Notes: generated by a model not told the origin, from the letters alone. DNA of 38,825 nt from GCA-003244245 sp039924425 (GCA_039924425.1 JBDTAX010000011.1:1-38825), one strand, 5' to 3'. Positions 28,167-36,429 are shown, numbered from the stretch's first letter. Translations and numbers: made by a program.

Positions 28167-28574
28167 GTGAGCCCGCCGAGCCTTGATGAGGCACGTTTCT
28201 TCGTCGACGAGAATCTCAGTGGACTCGGGATCGCGCTCATGCGGCTGCGCCGTGATGTCATCGTGGGGCGTCGTGCTCCGGCGCTCGACGTCGTGCCGAA
28301 GGACGATCCTGACTGGATTCCCATCGTTGCCGCCCGAGGATGGGTGGTGATCACCAACGATCGACACATTCGCACGCGCCCAGGCGAAGGTGACCAAGCC
28401 AGGGACGCAGGTCTTCGGTGCGTATGCCTTAGACCCACTGTCAAGGACGCTATGCTGTGGGACTTCATGATGGTCCTCGCTCGGCATTGGCCGCGCGTGG
28501 ACGAGTTGGTAGGTCGCAAGGGTCCGGCGTGGTTGGAGCTTCGAGGTTCCAGATCTCGTGAGCTTGGATATTAA
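28167..28574 (+). CDS. PIN-like ribonuclease toxin, VapC45/DUF5615 family
   Basis: A 135-aa protein with the compact PIN-like core of VapC45-type toxins: FFVDENLSGLGIALMRLRRDV at the N-terminus (acidic D14, E15), then a conserved DDPDWIPIVAARGWVVITND (D47, D49, D65 as candidate metal ligands). A Trp/Phe-rich C-terminus follows. M. tuberculosis VapC45 (Rv2019, 138 aa as I recall) has the same size. Acidic residues are intact, so nuclease activity is plausible. GTG 28167 is the first start of the frame and has no clear ribosome binding site. Unlike other VapBC45 pairs it is not adjacent to its DUF433 partner (785 bp away). A strong hairpin follows downstream. Confidence 0.78.
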   Translation: MSPPSLDEARFFVDENLSGLGIALMRLRRDVIVGRRAPALDVVPKDDPDWIPIVAARGWVVITNDRHIRTRPGEGDQARDAGLRCVCLRPTVKDAMLWDFMMVLARHWPRVDELVGRKGPAWLELRGSRSRELGY

Positions 28575-28649
28575 CCCGGGCAACCGCCGCGACTGCCGTT
28601 GTCGTGGACCGGATGACGAAGCAGCGAACTACTTGCCCTAGCCCCGCCG

Positions 28650-28687
28650 CCGATGACCCCGACATGGAGATATGTCGGGGTCATCGG
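28650..28687. terminator. bidirectional terminator between toxin gene and metallo-hydrolase gene
   Basis: A perfect 16-bp inverted repeat (28650-28665 with 28672-28687; core CGATGACCCCGACA) with a 6-base loop lies between the converging genes. A second 6-bp hairpin (28685-28703) overlaps the stop of the minus-strand gene, and TCTCCATGTC at 28709-28718 could pair with the loop side of the first. Confidence 0.85.
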
Positions 28688-28694
28688 GCCCTCA

Positions 28695-29510
28695 CTAGGC
28701 CCGGTATGTCTCCATGTCGGGCGGGGGGAGCCGGGTGAGGGCGGTGAGGGTGGTGGCGGTGCCGAAGGGGGAGGCGTTGCGGGCGCTTGTGGTGTCGTGT
28801 TTGCCGGTCAGTGTGGCTTGGCACAGGTCGGCCAGGGTGGCCAGGTCGTCGCGTTGGGCGGTGACGAAGGCCGCGTCTACCGGGTCGCCGTGGCCGGGGA
28901 CGACGATGCGCGGGTTGAGCCGGAGCAGCTCGGTCACCGCGACGGGCCAGTGCAGTGGGTGGGCGTCGGTGAAGTCGGGGTCGGCGCCCTGCTCGACGAG
29001 GTCCCCGGCGAAGAGCACGCCGGTATCGGGGGACCACACCGCGATGTCGTGGTCGGTGTGCCCCAACCCGGGATGGGTCAGCAGCACCCGCCGACCACCG
29101 AGGTCGACCTCGACGGGCTCGGTGACCAGGTGATCGGGCACCACTGGGCGCACCAGCACCGGCTCGTGCGCTACCCGTTGCGCGCGGGAGAGGGCCAGCG
29201 CCTCGGCGTGTTGCGCCGCGCCGCCCCTAGCCAGGTCATCCCGGCAGCGGGGATGCGCCCACACCGCGGCCGGAAGGAAAGCCCCGGTGCCCAGGCAGTG
29301 ATCGAAGTGCGCGTGGGTGAGCACCACGGTGCACAGTTGCCGGGTGACCTCACCGACCGCGGCGCGCAGCTCCGCGCCCTGAGCGGGATCACCGCGGGTG
29401 TCCACCACCAGGGCGCCGTGGTCCCCGATCACCAAACCCACAGACAGGTCCAGCTCGGTGTACCGGCGCACCAGCACACCGTCGGCCAGCTCGATCCACC
29501 GCGGCGTCAT
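28695..29510 (-). CDS. metallo-beta-lactamase-fold hydrolase
   Basis: A 271-aa protein with the dinuclear zinc motif THAHFDH (HxHxDH) near residue 60, then HPGLGHTDHDIAV and FAGDLVEQG, and a C-terminal PGHGDPV; all metal ligands are present. The family includes glyoxalase II-like and many hydrolases; the substrate cannot be told from sequence. No signal peptide. ATG 29510 lies only 6 bases from ATG 29517 of rpiB on the other strand. Promoters of both genes must therefore reach into the opposite coding region, or transcripts must be leaderless. It converges with the toxin gene across a strong hairpin. I do not recall it in this position in mycobacteria. Confidence 0.86.
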   Translation of the reverse strand: MTPRWIELADGVLVRRYTELDLSVGLVIGDHGALVVDTRGDPAQGAELRAAVGEVTRQLCTVVLTHAHFDHCLGTGAFLPAAVWAHPRCRDDLARGGAAQHAEALALSRAQRVAHEPVLVRPVVPDHLVTEPVEVDLGGRRVLLTHPGLGHTDHDIAVWSPDTGVLFAGDLVEQGADPDFTDAHPLHWPVAVTELLRLNPRIVVPGHGDPVDAAFVTAQRDDLATLADLCQATLTGKHDTTSARNASPFGTATTLTALTRLPPPDMETYRA

Positions 29511-29528
29511 GTGGCAATGTTGCACGCT

Positions 29529-30002
29529 GTGCGCGTCTACTTCGGTTCCGATCACGCTGGTTTCGAGCTCAAGGTCTTTCTGGTGCGGCACGTGAACAGT
29601 CTCGGGCACGACGTGGTGGACGTCGGCCCCAGCGCCTTCGACCCGGACGACGACTACCCGCCGCTGTGCATCGAGACCGCGCGCCGGGTGGTGGCCGACC
29701 CGGGCAGCCTCGGCGTGGTGATCGGCGGGTCGGGCAACGGCGAGCAGATCTCCGCGAACAAGGTCCCGGGCTGCCGGGCCGCGCTGGCCTGGAGCACCGG
29801 GACCGCCCAGCTCGCCCGGGAACACAACGACGCCCAGGTGGTCGGGATCGGCGCTCGGATGCACACCCCCGCCGAGGCGGCGGAGATCGTCGAGGCGTTT
29901 GTCGCGACGCCGTTCTCCGGTGGTGAGCGCCACCGCCGCCGGATCAGGCAGATCTCGGAGTTCGAGTCGACCGGGGAGCCTCCCTCGATCTCCGCGGGCT
30001 GA
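29529..30002 (+). CDS. rpiB: ribose-5-phosphate isomerase B
   Basis: A 157-aa isomerase that interconverts ribose-5-phosphate and ribulose-5-phosphate in the pentose phosphate pathway. The N-terminal MRVYFGSDHAGFELK and the phosphate loop GSGNGEQISANK are diagnostic. The loop has Glu after GNG as in the mycobacterial type, which uses Glu as catalytic base where the E. coli enzyme has Cys. The R-RR-KI pattern appears as EHNDAQVVGIGAR and the C-terminal RHRRRI. GTG 29529 matches family starts; ATG 29517 is possible. It is followed after 7 bases by nei, as in Rv2465c-Rv2464c. Confidence 0.93.
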   Translation: MRVYFGSDHAGFELKVFLVRHVNSLGHDVVDVGPSAFDPDDDYPPLCIETARRVVADPGSLGVVIGGSGNGEQISANKVPGCRAALAWSTGTAQLAREHNDAQVVGIGARMHTPAEAAEIVEAFVATPFSGGERHRRRIRQISEFESTGEPPSISAG

Positions 30003-30009
30003 GGACGCC

Positions 30010-30828
30010 ATGCCGGAGGGCCACACGACGCACCGGCTGGCGGGGGAGCACCAGCGGCGTTACGGCGGGTCACCCGTGGCGGTGTCCAGCCCGCAGGGTC
30101 GTTTCGCGGCAGCCGCCGCGGTGCTGGACGGCAAGGTGTTGGAGTGTGCGCAAGCGCATGGCAAGCACCTGTTCCACGTCTACCAGCCCGATCTCGTGGT
30201 GCACATTCACCTGGGCCTGTACGGCGCTTTCACCGAGGCGACGTTGCCGGTGGCGCCGCCCCGCGGGCAGGTGCGCATGCGTCTGGTCGGCGCCACCCAC
30301 TGGAGCGATCTGCGCGGGCCGGCGGCCTGCGAGTTGCTCACCGCGCACGAGGTGGATGCGATCCGCGCCCGGCTGGGGCCGGATCCGCTGCGCCGCGACG
30401 CTGACCCGGACCGGGCCTGGGCTCGCGTCTCCCGGTCCCGGGCGCCGCTGGCCACGTTGTTGATGGATCAGGCGGTGGTCTCGGGAATCGGCAATATCTA
30501 TCGGGCTGAGCTGTTGTTCCGCCATCAGCTGGATCCCCTGGCGCCGGGTTGCCAGCTGCGGGAGGATCAGTGGGCGGTCCTGTGGTCGGATCTGGTCGAG
30601 CTGATGTATGACGGGGTGCGTAGTGGCCGGATCGATACCGTCCGGCCGGAACACGACCCGGTTGCGATGGGCCGCGCTCCACGGCGGGACCGCCACGGTG
30701 GTGAGGTTTACGTGTATCGCCGCGCCGGGGCACCGTGCCTGGTGTGTGGCACGGCCGTCCTCACCGCACGGCATGGGGGGCGCAACCTCTACTGGTGCCC
30801 CCGCTGCCAGCGGCGGTCCGCGATGTAG
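30010..30828 (+). CDS. nei: Fpg/Nei family DNA glycosylase/AP lyase (Rv2464c-like endonuclease VIII)
   Basis: A 272-aa base-excision repair enzyme. After Met removal the catalytic Pro and Glu (MPEGHTTHRL) are at the N-terminus, as the mechanism requires. The central helix-two-turn-helix has SGIGNIYRAELLF. The C-terminal zinc finger has CLVCG then CPRCQ with the intercalating Arg (ARHGGRNLYW). All elements are present and the length fits. It excises oxidised pyrimidines and cuts at abasic sites. ATG 30010 lies 7 bases after the rpiB stop; the two probably form one transcript. Confidence 0.94.
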   Translation: MPEGHTTHRLAGEHQRRYGGSPVAVSSPQGRFAAAAAVLDGKVLECAQAHGKHLFHVYQPDLVVHIHLGLYGAFTEATLPVAPPRGQVRMRLVGATHWSDLRGPAACELLTAHEVDAIRARLGPDPLRRDADPDRAWARVSRSRAPLATLLMDQAVVSGIGNIYRAELLFRHQLDPLAPGCQLREDQWAVLWSDLVELMYDGVRSGRIDTVRPEHDPVAMGRAPRRDRHGGEVYVYRRAGAPCLVCGTAVLTARHGGRNLYWCPRCQRRSAM

Positions 30829-31006
30829 AAGCCGATCAGTTGAAGGATCGTGGGAAGGTGGTGATCATCGCAGTCGTGGGGCAGAGTAGCAACGAGACTA
30901 AGGCGGCTCACGTGGCGCTGGTGTTCCTGCGGTATGGGGAGGCACGGTGCAGGGGCAAGCTGGCGGCGTACTACGGGATCACCAAGACATGGCAGGTCGC
31001 TTCGAT

Positions 31007-31339
31007 ATGATCAATCCGGTGCTGCTCACCATCGACGACGATCCCGGTGTGTCGCGCGCGGTTGCTCGTGACCTGCGCCGCCGTTACGGCGAGAATTACC
31101 GGGTGGTGCGAGCTGACTCGGCGGCTCAGGCGCTGGAGGCGCTGCGGGAGCTGAAGCTGCGTGGCCAGCCGGTCGCGGCGATGCTCGCCGATTACCGGAT
31201 GCCACAGATGAACGGCATCGAGTTCCTCGAAGAGGCCATGGATCTCTTTCCGCTGGCGCGCCGGGCGTTGCTCACCGCTTACGCCGACACCGACGCCGCG
31301 ATACAGGCGATCAACGTGGTGGATGTGGATCACTATCTA
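31007..31339 (+). pseudogene. response-regulator receiver fragment of a decayed RR-thioredoxin-reductase fusion gene
   Basis: The frame starts at ATG 31007 (MINPVLLTIDDDPGVSRAVA) and is a good receiver domain: acidic triad DDD at residues 10-12, phospho-acceptor Asp in ADYRMPQMNG, and Thr in LLTAYADTD. It runs to VDHYL and is then cut. The expected KPW-type loop with the conserved Lys is missing, and the frame hits TGA at 31349. Related proteins continue through a glutaredoxin-like linker into a FAD reductase; about 50 codons are absent here. The truncated receiver lacks its last helix and strand and would not fold normally. Confidence 0.82.
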
Positions 31340-32468
31340 CAGCGTCGATGAACCGGAAGGGCGGCGGCTGCTGGATGCCGCTGGCGCGGCTGTGGAGGAC
31401 GGCCCAGTGTGGATCACTCCGGACGGTGCGGTGCTGCGGAGCCCTTCGGATGCCGAGGTCGCTGTCGCGGTCGGATTGTCGACCGAACCCGCCACCGATT
31501 TCTACGATCTGGTCGTCGTGGGAGCCGGTCCCGCCGGACTCGGTGCGGCGGTCTATGGCGCTTCGGAGGGTCTGCGCACCGTGCTGGTCGAACGGGCGGC
31601 CACCGGTGGGCAAGCTGGACAGAGTTCACGGATCGAGAACTACCTCGGCTTCCCCGACGGCGTGTCCGGTGCCCAGCTCGCCGACCGCGCCCGCCGGCAG
31701 GCACAGAAGCTCGGCGCGGAGGTGCTGTCGGCGCGCGAGGTCACTGGGTTGGAAGCCCGAGGCTACCGCTCGTGTCGTGCGCTTCGGCGACGGCACCGAA
31801 CTCACCGCGCACGCGGTCATCCTCGCGACCGGGGTGTCGTACCGGACCCTGGAGGCGCCGGGTATCGCCGAGCTCACCGGGCGCGGCGTGTATTACGGGT
31901 CTGCGATGACCCAGGGACCTTCGTGTGAAGGCGAAGACGTCTACATCGTTGGAGGCGCGAACTCGGCCGGGCAGGCCGCGGTCTTCTTCTCCCGCTACGC
32001 GCGCACGGTCACAGTGCTGGTGCGCGGTGCGTCAGTGCACGACTCGATGTCGCACTACCTGGTCAAGCAGCTTGAGGGGATCGACAACATCGGGATTCGT
32101 AACGGCACCGTGGTGGGAGCGGCGTACGGGACTGAACACCTGGAGCAGCTGAGGCTGTGCGACCGCGGCAGTGACCAAGGAGAAATGGTGCCCGCCGCAT
32201 CGATGTTCATCTTCATCGGTGCCGCACCGCACACCGAGTGGCTCGGCGAGGCCGTGCGCCGAGATTCCCGGGGCTTTGTGCTGACCGGCCCTGATCTGCT
32301 CATCGACGGACGCCGTCCTCCAGGGTGGCCAGTCCAGCGCGACCCCTACTACCTGGAGTCCAGCCTGCCTGGGGTCTTGGTGGCCGGAGACGCTCGGGCG
32401 GAGTCGGTGAAGCGGGTGGCCTCCGCGGTGGGGGAGGGCGCGATGGCTGTCACCCTGGTGCATCCCCG
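31337..32468 (+). pseudogene. thioredoxin-reductase-like FAD oxidoreductase, frameshifted and 3'-truncated
   Basis: Coding resumes in a new frame at YSVDEPEGRRLLDAAGA after a deletion. The FAD-binding motif VVVGAGPAGLGAAVYGASEG is intact. At about 31,763-31,772 the frame shifts again (GLEARG to ATARVVRFGDG). The NAD-binding motif VYIVGGANSAGQAAVFFS and the C-terminal AGDARAESVKRVASAVGEGAMAV follow. The usual CxxC pair of thioredoxin reductases is replaced by a lone Cys (GPSCEG), as I recall for this RR-fused subfamily. The last residues are lost where it is joined to the kinase remnant. The original fusion probably sensed redox state with the kinase. Confidence 0.82.
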
Positions 32469-32469
32469 C

Positions 32470-33209
32470 TGCAGACCAGCGACCGCGAGGATGAGCTGAC
32501 CAACTGGCTCGACGACCACGGCGTCACTTCCGGGTGGGAGATCGCGTCGACGCTGGTCGCCGGCGGTGTCAGCGTCGAGGATCTCCAGCGCGTCGCGGAC
32601 GCGCTGGAGATCAGCTACCTCGATGGTGCCATCCGGTGGCTGGCCTACACAGTCGAGACCGAGACGCTGCTGGGCGAGATCCAGAACGCTACCGGCCGCA
32701 TCTCCGCGTTGGTCGGCGCCGCCAAGCAGTACTCCCAGATGGACCGCGCGTCGCACCAGTCCATCGACGTTCATGATGGCCTCAACTCGACTCTCATCAT
32801 GCTGAGCCGAAAGATCGGTGACCAAATCAGGGTCGTGAAGGACTACGACGTCAGCCTGCCGAAGGTGCCCGCCTACGCCGCCGAGCTGAACCAGGTGTGG
32901 ACCAACCTCATCGACAACGCCATTGACGCCATGCGCCGCTCAGGAACCCTCACCCTGCGCACCGCACTCGACGGAGAGCAACTGCTCGTCGAGATCGGAG
33001 ATACCGGCCCCGGCGTTCCTGACAACATGCACCAGCAGATCTTCGAACCCTTCTTCACTACCAAACCAGTCGGGGAAGGCACCGGCCTCGGACTGGACGT
33101 GTCCTGGCGCATCGTGGTCAACCGGCATGGCGGCAGCATGCGAGTGATCTCAAAACCAGGTGACACCCGGTTCCAAGTACGCCTCCCGCTCACCGAGCTA
33201 ATCGTATAG
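32470..33209 (+). pseudogene. sensor histidine kinase remnant (ATPase half)
   Basis: The sequence enters at LQTSDREDELTNWLDDHG and continues to the ATP-binding domain: N-box NQVWTNLIDNAIDAM, G1 DTGPGVPDN, F-box FEPFFTTKP, G2 GTGLGLDVSW, ending at TAG 33207. Kinases of this type, which usually follow the RR-FAD reductase gene, begin with a cyclic-nucleotide-binding domain and a HELNNP phospho-acceptor helix. Both are missing here, so the protein could not autophosphorylate. It has no start codon of its own; the deletion joins it to the reductase near 32,466-32,472. An end-to-end deletion removed the reductase 3' end and the kinase 5' end. Confidence 0.82.
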
Positions 33210-33235
33210 ACCCGTCGGAGGTGACTCGCAGAGGC

Positions 33236-33316
33236 ATGACGGCCGTGGATATGGTGCACGCGGTGGTCTTCGGCTTCGATGGCGTGTTCGTGGATTCGGA
33301 AGAGCTGTGGGACAGC
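33236..33316 (+). pseudogene. N-terminal scrap of a HAD-superfamily phosphatase (beta-phosphoglucomutase type)
   Basis: ATG 33236 leads into VHAVVFGFDGVFVDSEELWD, which matches the start of HAD hydrolases (VFDFDGVLVDSE). The nucleophilic first Asp of the DxD motif is Gly, and the similarity stops after ELWD. About 220 bp of unrelated sequence then lead to zwf. This is a dead fragment. No other gene is visible in 33,317-33,535. Confidence 0.65.
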
Positions 33317-33535
33317 GATGTTTACATGCCTGCTCACCGTTGGTCACGCTGGCCTGACGGTCTGGTAGCCGTGTTCGTGTGTGCTTGGCGGGCTGTTCAC
33401 CGAATTGTCACCGAACAGATCCAGCGCCCGAGCTTAGCTTCGACCAGGGAAAACGATCCGAACTGGCGGTGGGCCGAGACGCTAAGATTCGGGGGGATAT
33501 CGCGCCCACGAGGTTCGTCCCCAGGAGGCTTCAGC

Positions 33536-35034
33536 GTGGCTGATTCCCGTCTCCAGACCATCGCTTATCCCTCGCCGAGCTCGCGTCCGTTCCGGCGTCA
33601 CCTCGACCCGCTGGCACCCCATGTCATCGTCTTGTTCGGGGCGACGGGGGACTTGTCCAAGCGAAAGCTGTTGCCGGGTCTTGCCTACCTCGCGGAGTCA
33701 GCGCTCGCACCGGACATCCGGGTGGTGGGCATGGCGATGGAGGACATCAGCAGCGGCGAGTTCCGCGCCCTCGCCCGGACGGCCGTCGAGAGCTTCGGGC
33801 TGCACGCGATTGACGCCGACGCGTGGGGGAGGTTCTCGGAGCGGCTGACCTACGTGCCCCAGAGTGGCGGCCGGACGGTTTGAGGGCAGCGGTGAAGGAG
33901 GCCGAGACGCTGCTCGGTCCGCAGGCGCGGCGGCTGCACTACCTGTCCGTGCCGCCCAAGGCCGCCAACGCCGTGATCACCATGCTGCGCGGCGCCGACC
34001 TGGTCGACAACGCCCGGGTGGTGATGGAAAAGCCCTTCGGAGACGACCTCGGCAGTGCGATCCGGCTCAACAACCTCGCCCACGAGGTGTTCGACGAGTC
34101 GCAGATCTTCCGGATCGACCACTTCCTGGGCAAGGAGGCGGCGCAGAACATCCTGGCGTTCCGGTTCGCCAATGGCCTGTTCGAACCGATCTGGAACCGC
34201 AATTTCATCGACCACGTGCAGATCGACATCCCGGAGGCGCTTGGGCTTGACCTGCGGGCGAACTTCTATGAGTCCACCGGCGCCTATAAAGACATGGTTG
34301 TCACGCACCTGTTCCAGGTGCTGGCCTTCGTGGCGATGGAGCCGCCGACCGCGCTGGAACCCCGCGCGATCAGCGAGGAGAAGAACAAGGTCTTCCGGTC
34401 GATGCTGACCATCGACCCCGGGGACGTGGTCCGGGGCCAGTACGACGGCTACCGCGAGGAGAACGGTGTCGCACCCGACTCCGAGACCGAGACGTTCATC
34501 GCGCTGAAGGTCAGCCTGGACAACTGGCGCTGGGCCGGCGTGCCATTCTACCTGCGCACCGGCAAACGCATGGCCGAGGGTCTACGGATCATCTCGATCG
34601 CTTTTAAGGAGGCGCCGCAGACCATGTTCCCGCCCGGGTCCGGGGTGGGAACGCAGGGACCCGACCACCTCACCTTCGACCTAGCCGACGCCTCACGGGT
34701 CTCGCTGTCGTTCTACGGCAAGCGCCCCGGACCCGGAATGCGGCTGGAGAAGCTGTCCATGCAGTTCTCCACCCAGGAGACCGACTCGGCGGCCGACGCG
34801 ATGGAGGCCTACGAGCGGCTGATCCTCGACGCAATGCGTGGCGACCACACCCTGTTCACCACCGCGGAGGGCATCGAGTCATTGTGGGAGCGCTCGGTGC
34901 CGCTACTCGAGGACCCGCCACCGATCACAGTCTACGGTCCGGGTACGTGGGGGCCCAACTCGATCCATCAACTCATCGCGCCGAACGCGTGGAGGCTGCC
35001 CTTCGAGCGGGCCTGGCGGACGAAGAAGGGCTGA
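33536..35034 (+). pseudogene. zwf: glucose-6-phosphate 1-dehydrogenase with a single-base frameshift
   Basis: GTG 33536 has AGGAGG 7 bases upstream. The first frame gives the NADP-binding motif VLFGATGDLSKRKLLPGL and runs to YVPQSG, then stops at TGA 33881. The second frame continues at PDGLRAAVKEAE and contains MEKPFG, the catalytic RIDHFLGKE, and the C-terminal VPFYLRTGKRM to the stop at 35034. One base lost near 33,869-33,870 explains the shift; the repaired product would be about 500 aa, the family length. All active-site residues survive, so the damage is recent or a base-calling error. Zwf makes 6-phosphogluconolactone and NADPH at the entry to the pentose phosphate pathway. Confidence 0.9.
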
Positions 35035-35072
35035 GGAATACTCGTGGCTGCGGTGCCATAACGGTCAGTGAT

Positions 35073-35909
35073 CTAGAAGTCGCCGCCACCACCGAAGTCG
35101 CCGCCGCCCCAGTCTCCACCGCCACCCCAATCGCCGCCGCCTCCGTCGCCACCGCCGTAGTCTCCGGCGGCGTAGTCAGCACCGCTGTAGTCCCCGCCGC
35201 TGTAATCGCTACCGTCGTAGTTGCCGCCGCTGTAATCGCTACCGGCCCAGGCATTGTCCTGCCCGGCGTCATAGCCGCGCTCCCAGGAGTCCGACGACCC
35301 GATCCCGCCCATTCCGGAGAACAATGAGTTGAACAGCACCGCCGAGCCCAAGCCCCAGGCGCCGCCGATCAGCGCCGGTTTCCACCAGGGCTCGCTGTAC
35401 CAGCCCTGGGGCACCGGCCGGCCAGCGATCCTGCCACCGGGGTAATAGTGTGGCGTGCGGTCGCTCGGATTCGGTGACGCCGCGTATCCGCGACCGTCGA
35501 CCTGCACGTCACGGTCTTCGGTGACCGCGCCGGCGCCGCCCTGGCCCGGCACCGGCGGCAGCTCCGGTCCTGGGTCCATTGCCATCGCGACCCGGGCCGC
35601 GCGAACGTAGTACAGCCCTTCCATGGCAGTTTGGGTTATCAAGCGGCTTTGGGCCGCGGTGCGGGCCGACTCCAGCTGGGAGCTGGCGGCGGTGTAGCGC
35701 TCCGCGGCGTCGGCCAACGCCTGTTTGGACGGCTCGTCGGTGCCGATGAGATTGAGGACTTGCCCGCCGAGACGCTCCACCCAGCGGCGCGCCTCGGCTG
35801 TCGCGTCATCAAGATCACGCTGCTGGGCGGCTCGCTGGTGCTGGAAGTAGTACGCCGCGCCACCGCCGATCAGAAGCACGAGTATCAGCACCGAGATCAG
35901 CGTGCCCAT
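35073..35909 (-). CDS. single-pass membrane protein with Gly/Asp/Tyr-rich tail (DUF1542-like)
   Basis: A 278-aa protein. An N-terminal helix (LISVLILVLLIGGGAAYYF) anchors it, followed by a charged helical stretch likely to form a coiled coil (residues 27-110). A Pro-rich linker holds the conserved PHYYPGGRIAGRPVPQGWYSEPWWKPAL. A final tail of about 75 residues is built from SDYSGG, GDYSGA and GGGDWGG units with almost only G, D, S, Y, W, F and A. An AGGAGG-like site lies upstream of ATG 35909. Proteins of this layout occur in many actinobacteria, sometimes labelled DUF1542, without known function. It is convergent with zwf, 38 bases apart. Confidence 0.85.
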   Translation of the reverse strand: MGTLISVLILVLLIGGGAAYYFQHQRAAQQRDLDDATAEARRWVERLGGQVLNLIGTDEPSKQALADAAERYTAASSQLESARTAAQSRLITQTAMEGLYYVRAARVAMAMDPGPELPPVPGQGGAGAVTEDRDVQVDGRGYAASPNPSDRTPHYYPGGRIAGRPVPQGWYSEPWWKPALIGGAWGLGSAVLFNSLFSGMGGIGSSDSWERGYDAGQDNAWAGSDYSGGNYDGSDYSGGDYSGADYAAGDYGGGDGGGGDWGGGGDWGGGDFGGGGDF

Positions 35910-36074
35910 GGCGACCTCCTCCTGGCGACTGCTTCCTGGCGACTGCGCTGGACAGCGCCGACACTACCCCGCTGTGAAGGGTTCCAACCGCGCGGGAGTG
36001 TTGCGCAGGGTGACCGCTGATCGCCTCAGAGGTACCGTTCGCCGTTTCGTCCGTCACTGGTGGATGATCAGGTG

Positions 36075-36103
36075 TTGACAGCGCGCTCGACCCTCACGAT
36101 CCT
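36075..36103 (+). promoter_or_regulatory. possible sigma-70-type promoter for the small gene at 36131
   Basis: A perfect TTGACA (36075-36080) is followed after 17 bases by GATCCT (36098-36103), a partial -10 match. Transcription would start about 20 bases before the ATG. Confidence 0.35.
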
Positions 36104-36130
36104 CGCTCAGGACACAACGGAAGGAGCGCG

Positions 36131-36346
36131 ATGACATCAGCCACACCAATCTTCGAGCAGCTCTGCCGGGATTTCTTCGGCGCCGGTAAGACTCGGCCCG
36201 CGGATGGCACGCAGCCACACCTCGCCAGCCAGCCGAAACCGAAACCTCCGGCGCACGCGCTTGAGGACACCGTAAGCGATCTGCTGTATGAGCGAGACAG
36301 TCGTCTGCCACGCGAGCTCGCCGAGTGGGCGTGCCCCGCGAGTTGA
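36131..36346 (+). CDS. small protein of unknown function
   Basis: A 71-aa reading frame with a good ribosome binding site (AAGGAG 4 bases upstream of ATG 36131) and a TTGACA-type -35 box ahead. The sequence MTSATPIFEQLCRDFF, a Pro/Lys-rich middle and LEDTVSDLLYERDSRLPREL show no family I recognise. No membrane segment. The surrounding 36.1-36.7 kb is poorer in coding character, so this may be a real small gene or a decayed one. Confidence 0.45.
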   Translation: MTSATPIFEQLCRDFFGAGKTRPADGTQPHLASQPKPKPPAHALEDTVSDLLYERDSRLPRELAEWACPAS

Positions 36347-36429
36347 GTGAGGATTGGGCGTAGTGGTCGACATGGCGATGGAGCCGGAGCAGCGGTATCG
36401 ATCGCCGATCGTCGGCAATCTCGTTGAAC

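Noticed and set aside
28653..29528. Long plus-strand extension upstream of rpiB
   Set aside because: It is the antisense of the metallo-hydrolase gene; the RpiB core begins at 29529.
30829..31006. Short plus-strand frame after nei
   Set aside because: No ribosome binding site, no family likeness, and it would overlap the nei stop in another frame.
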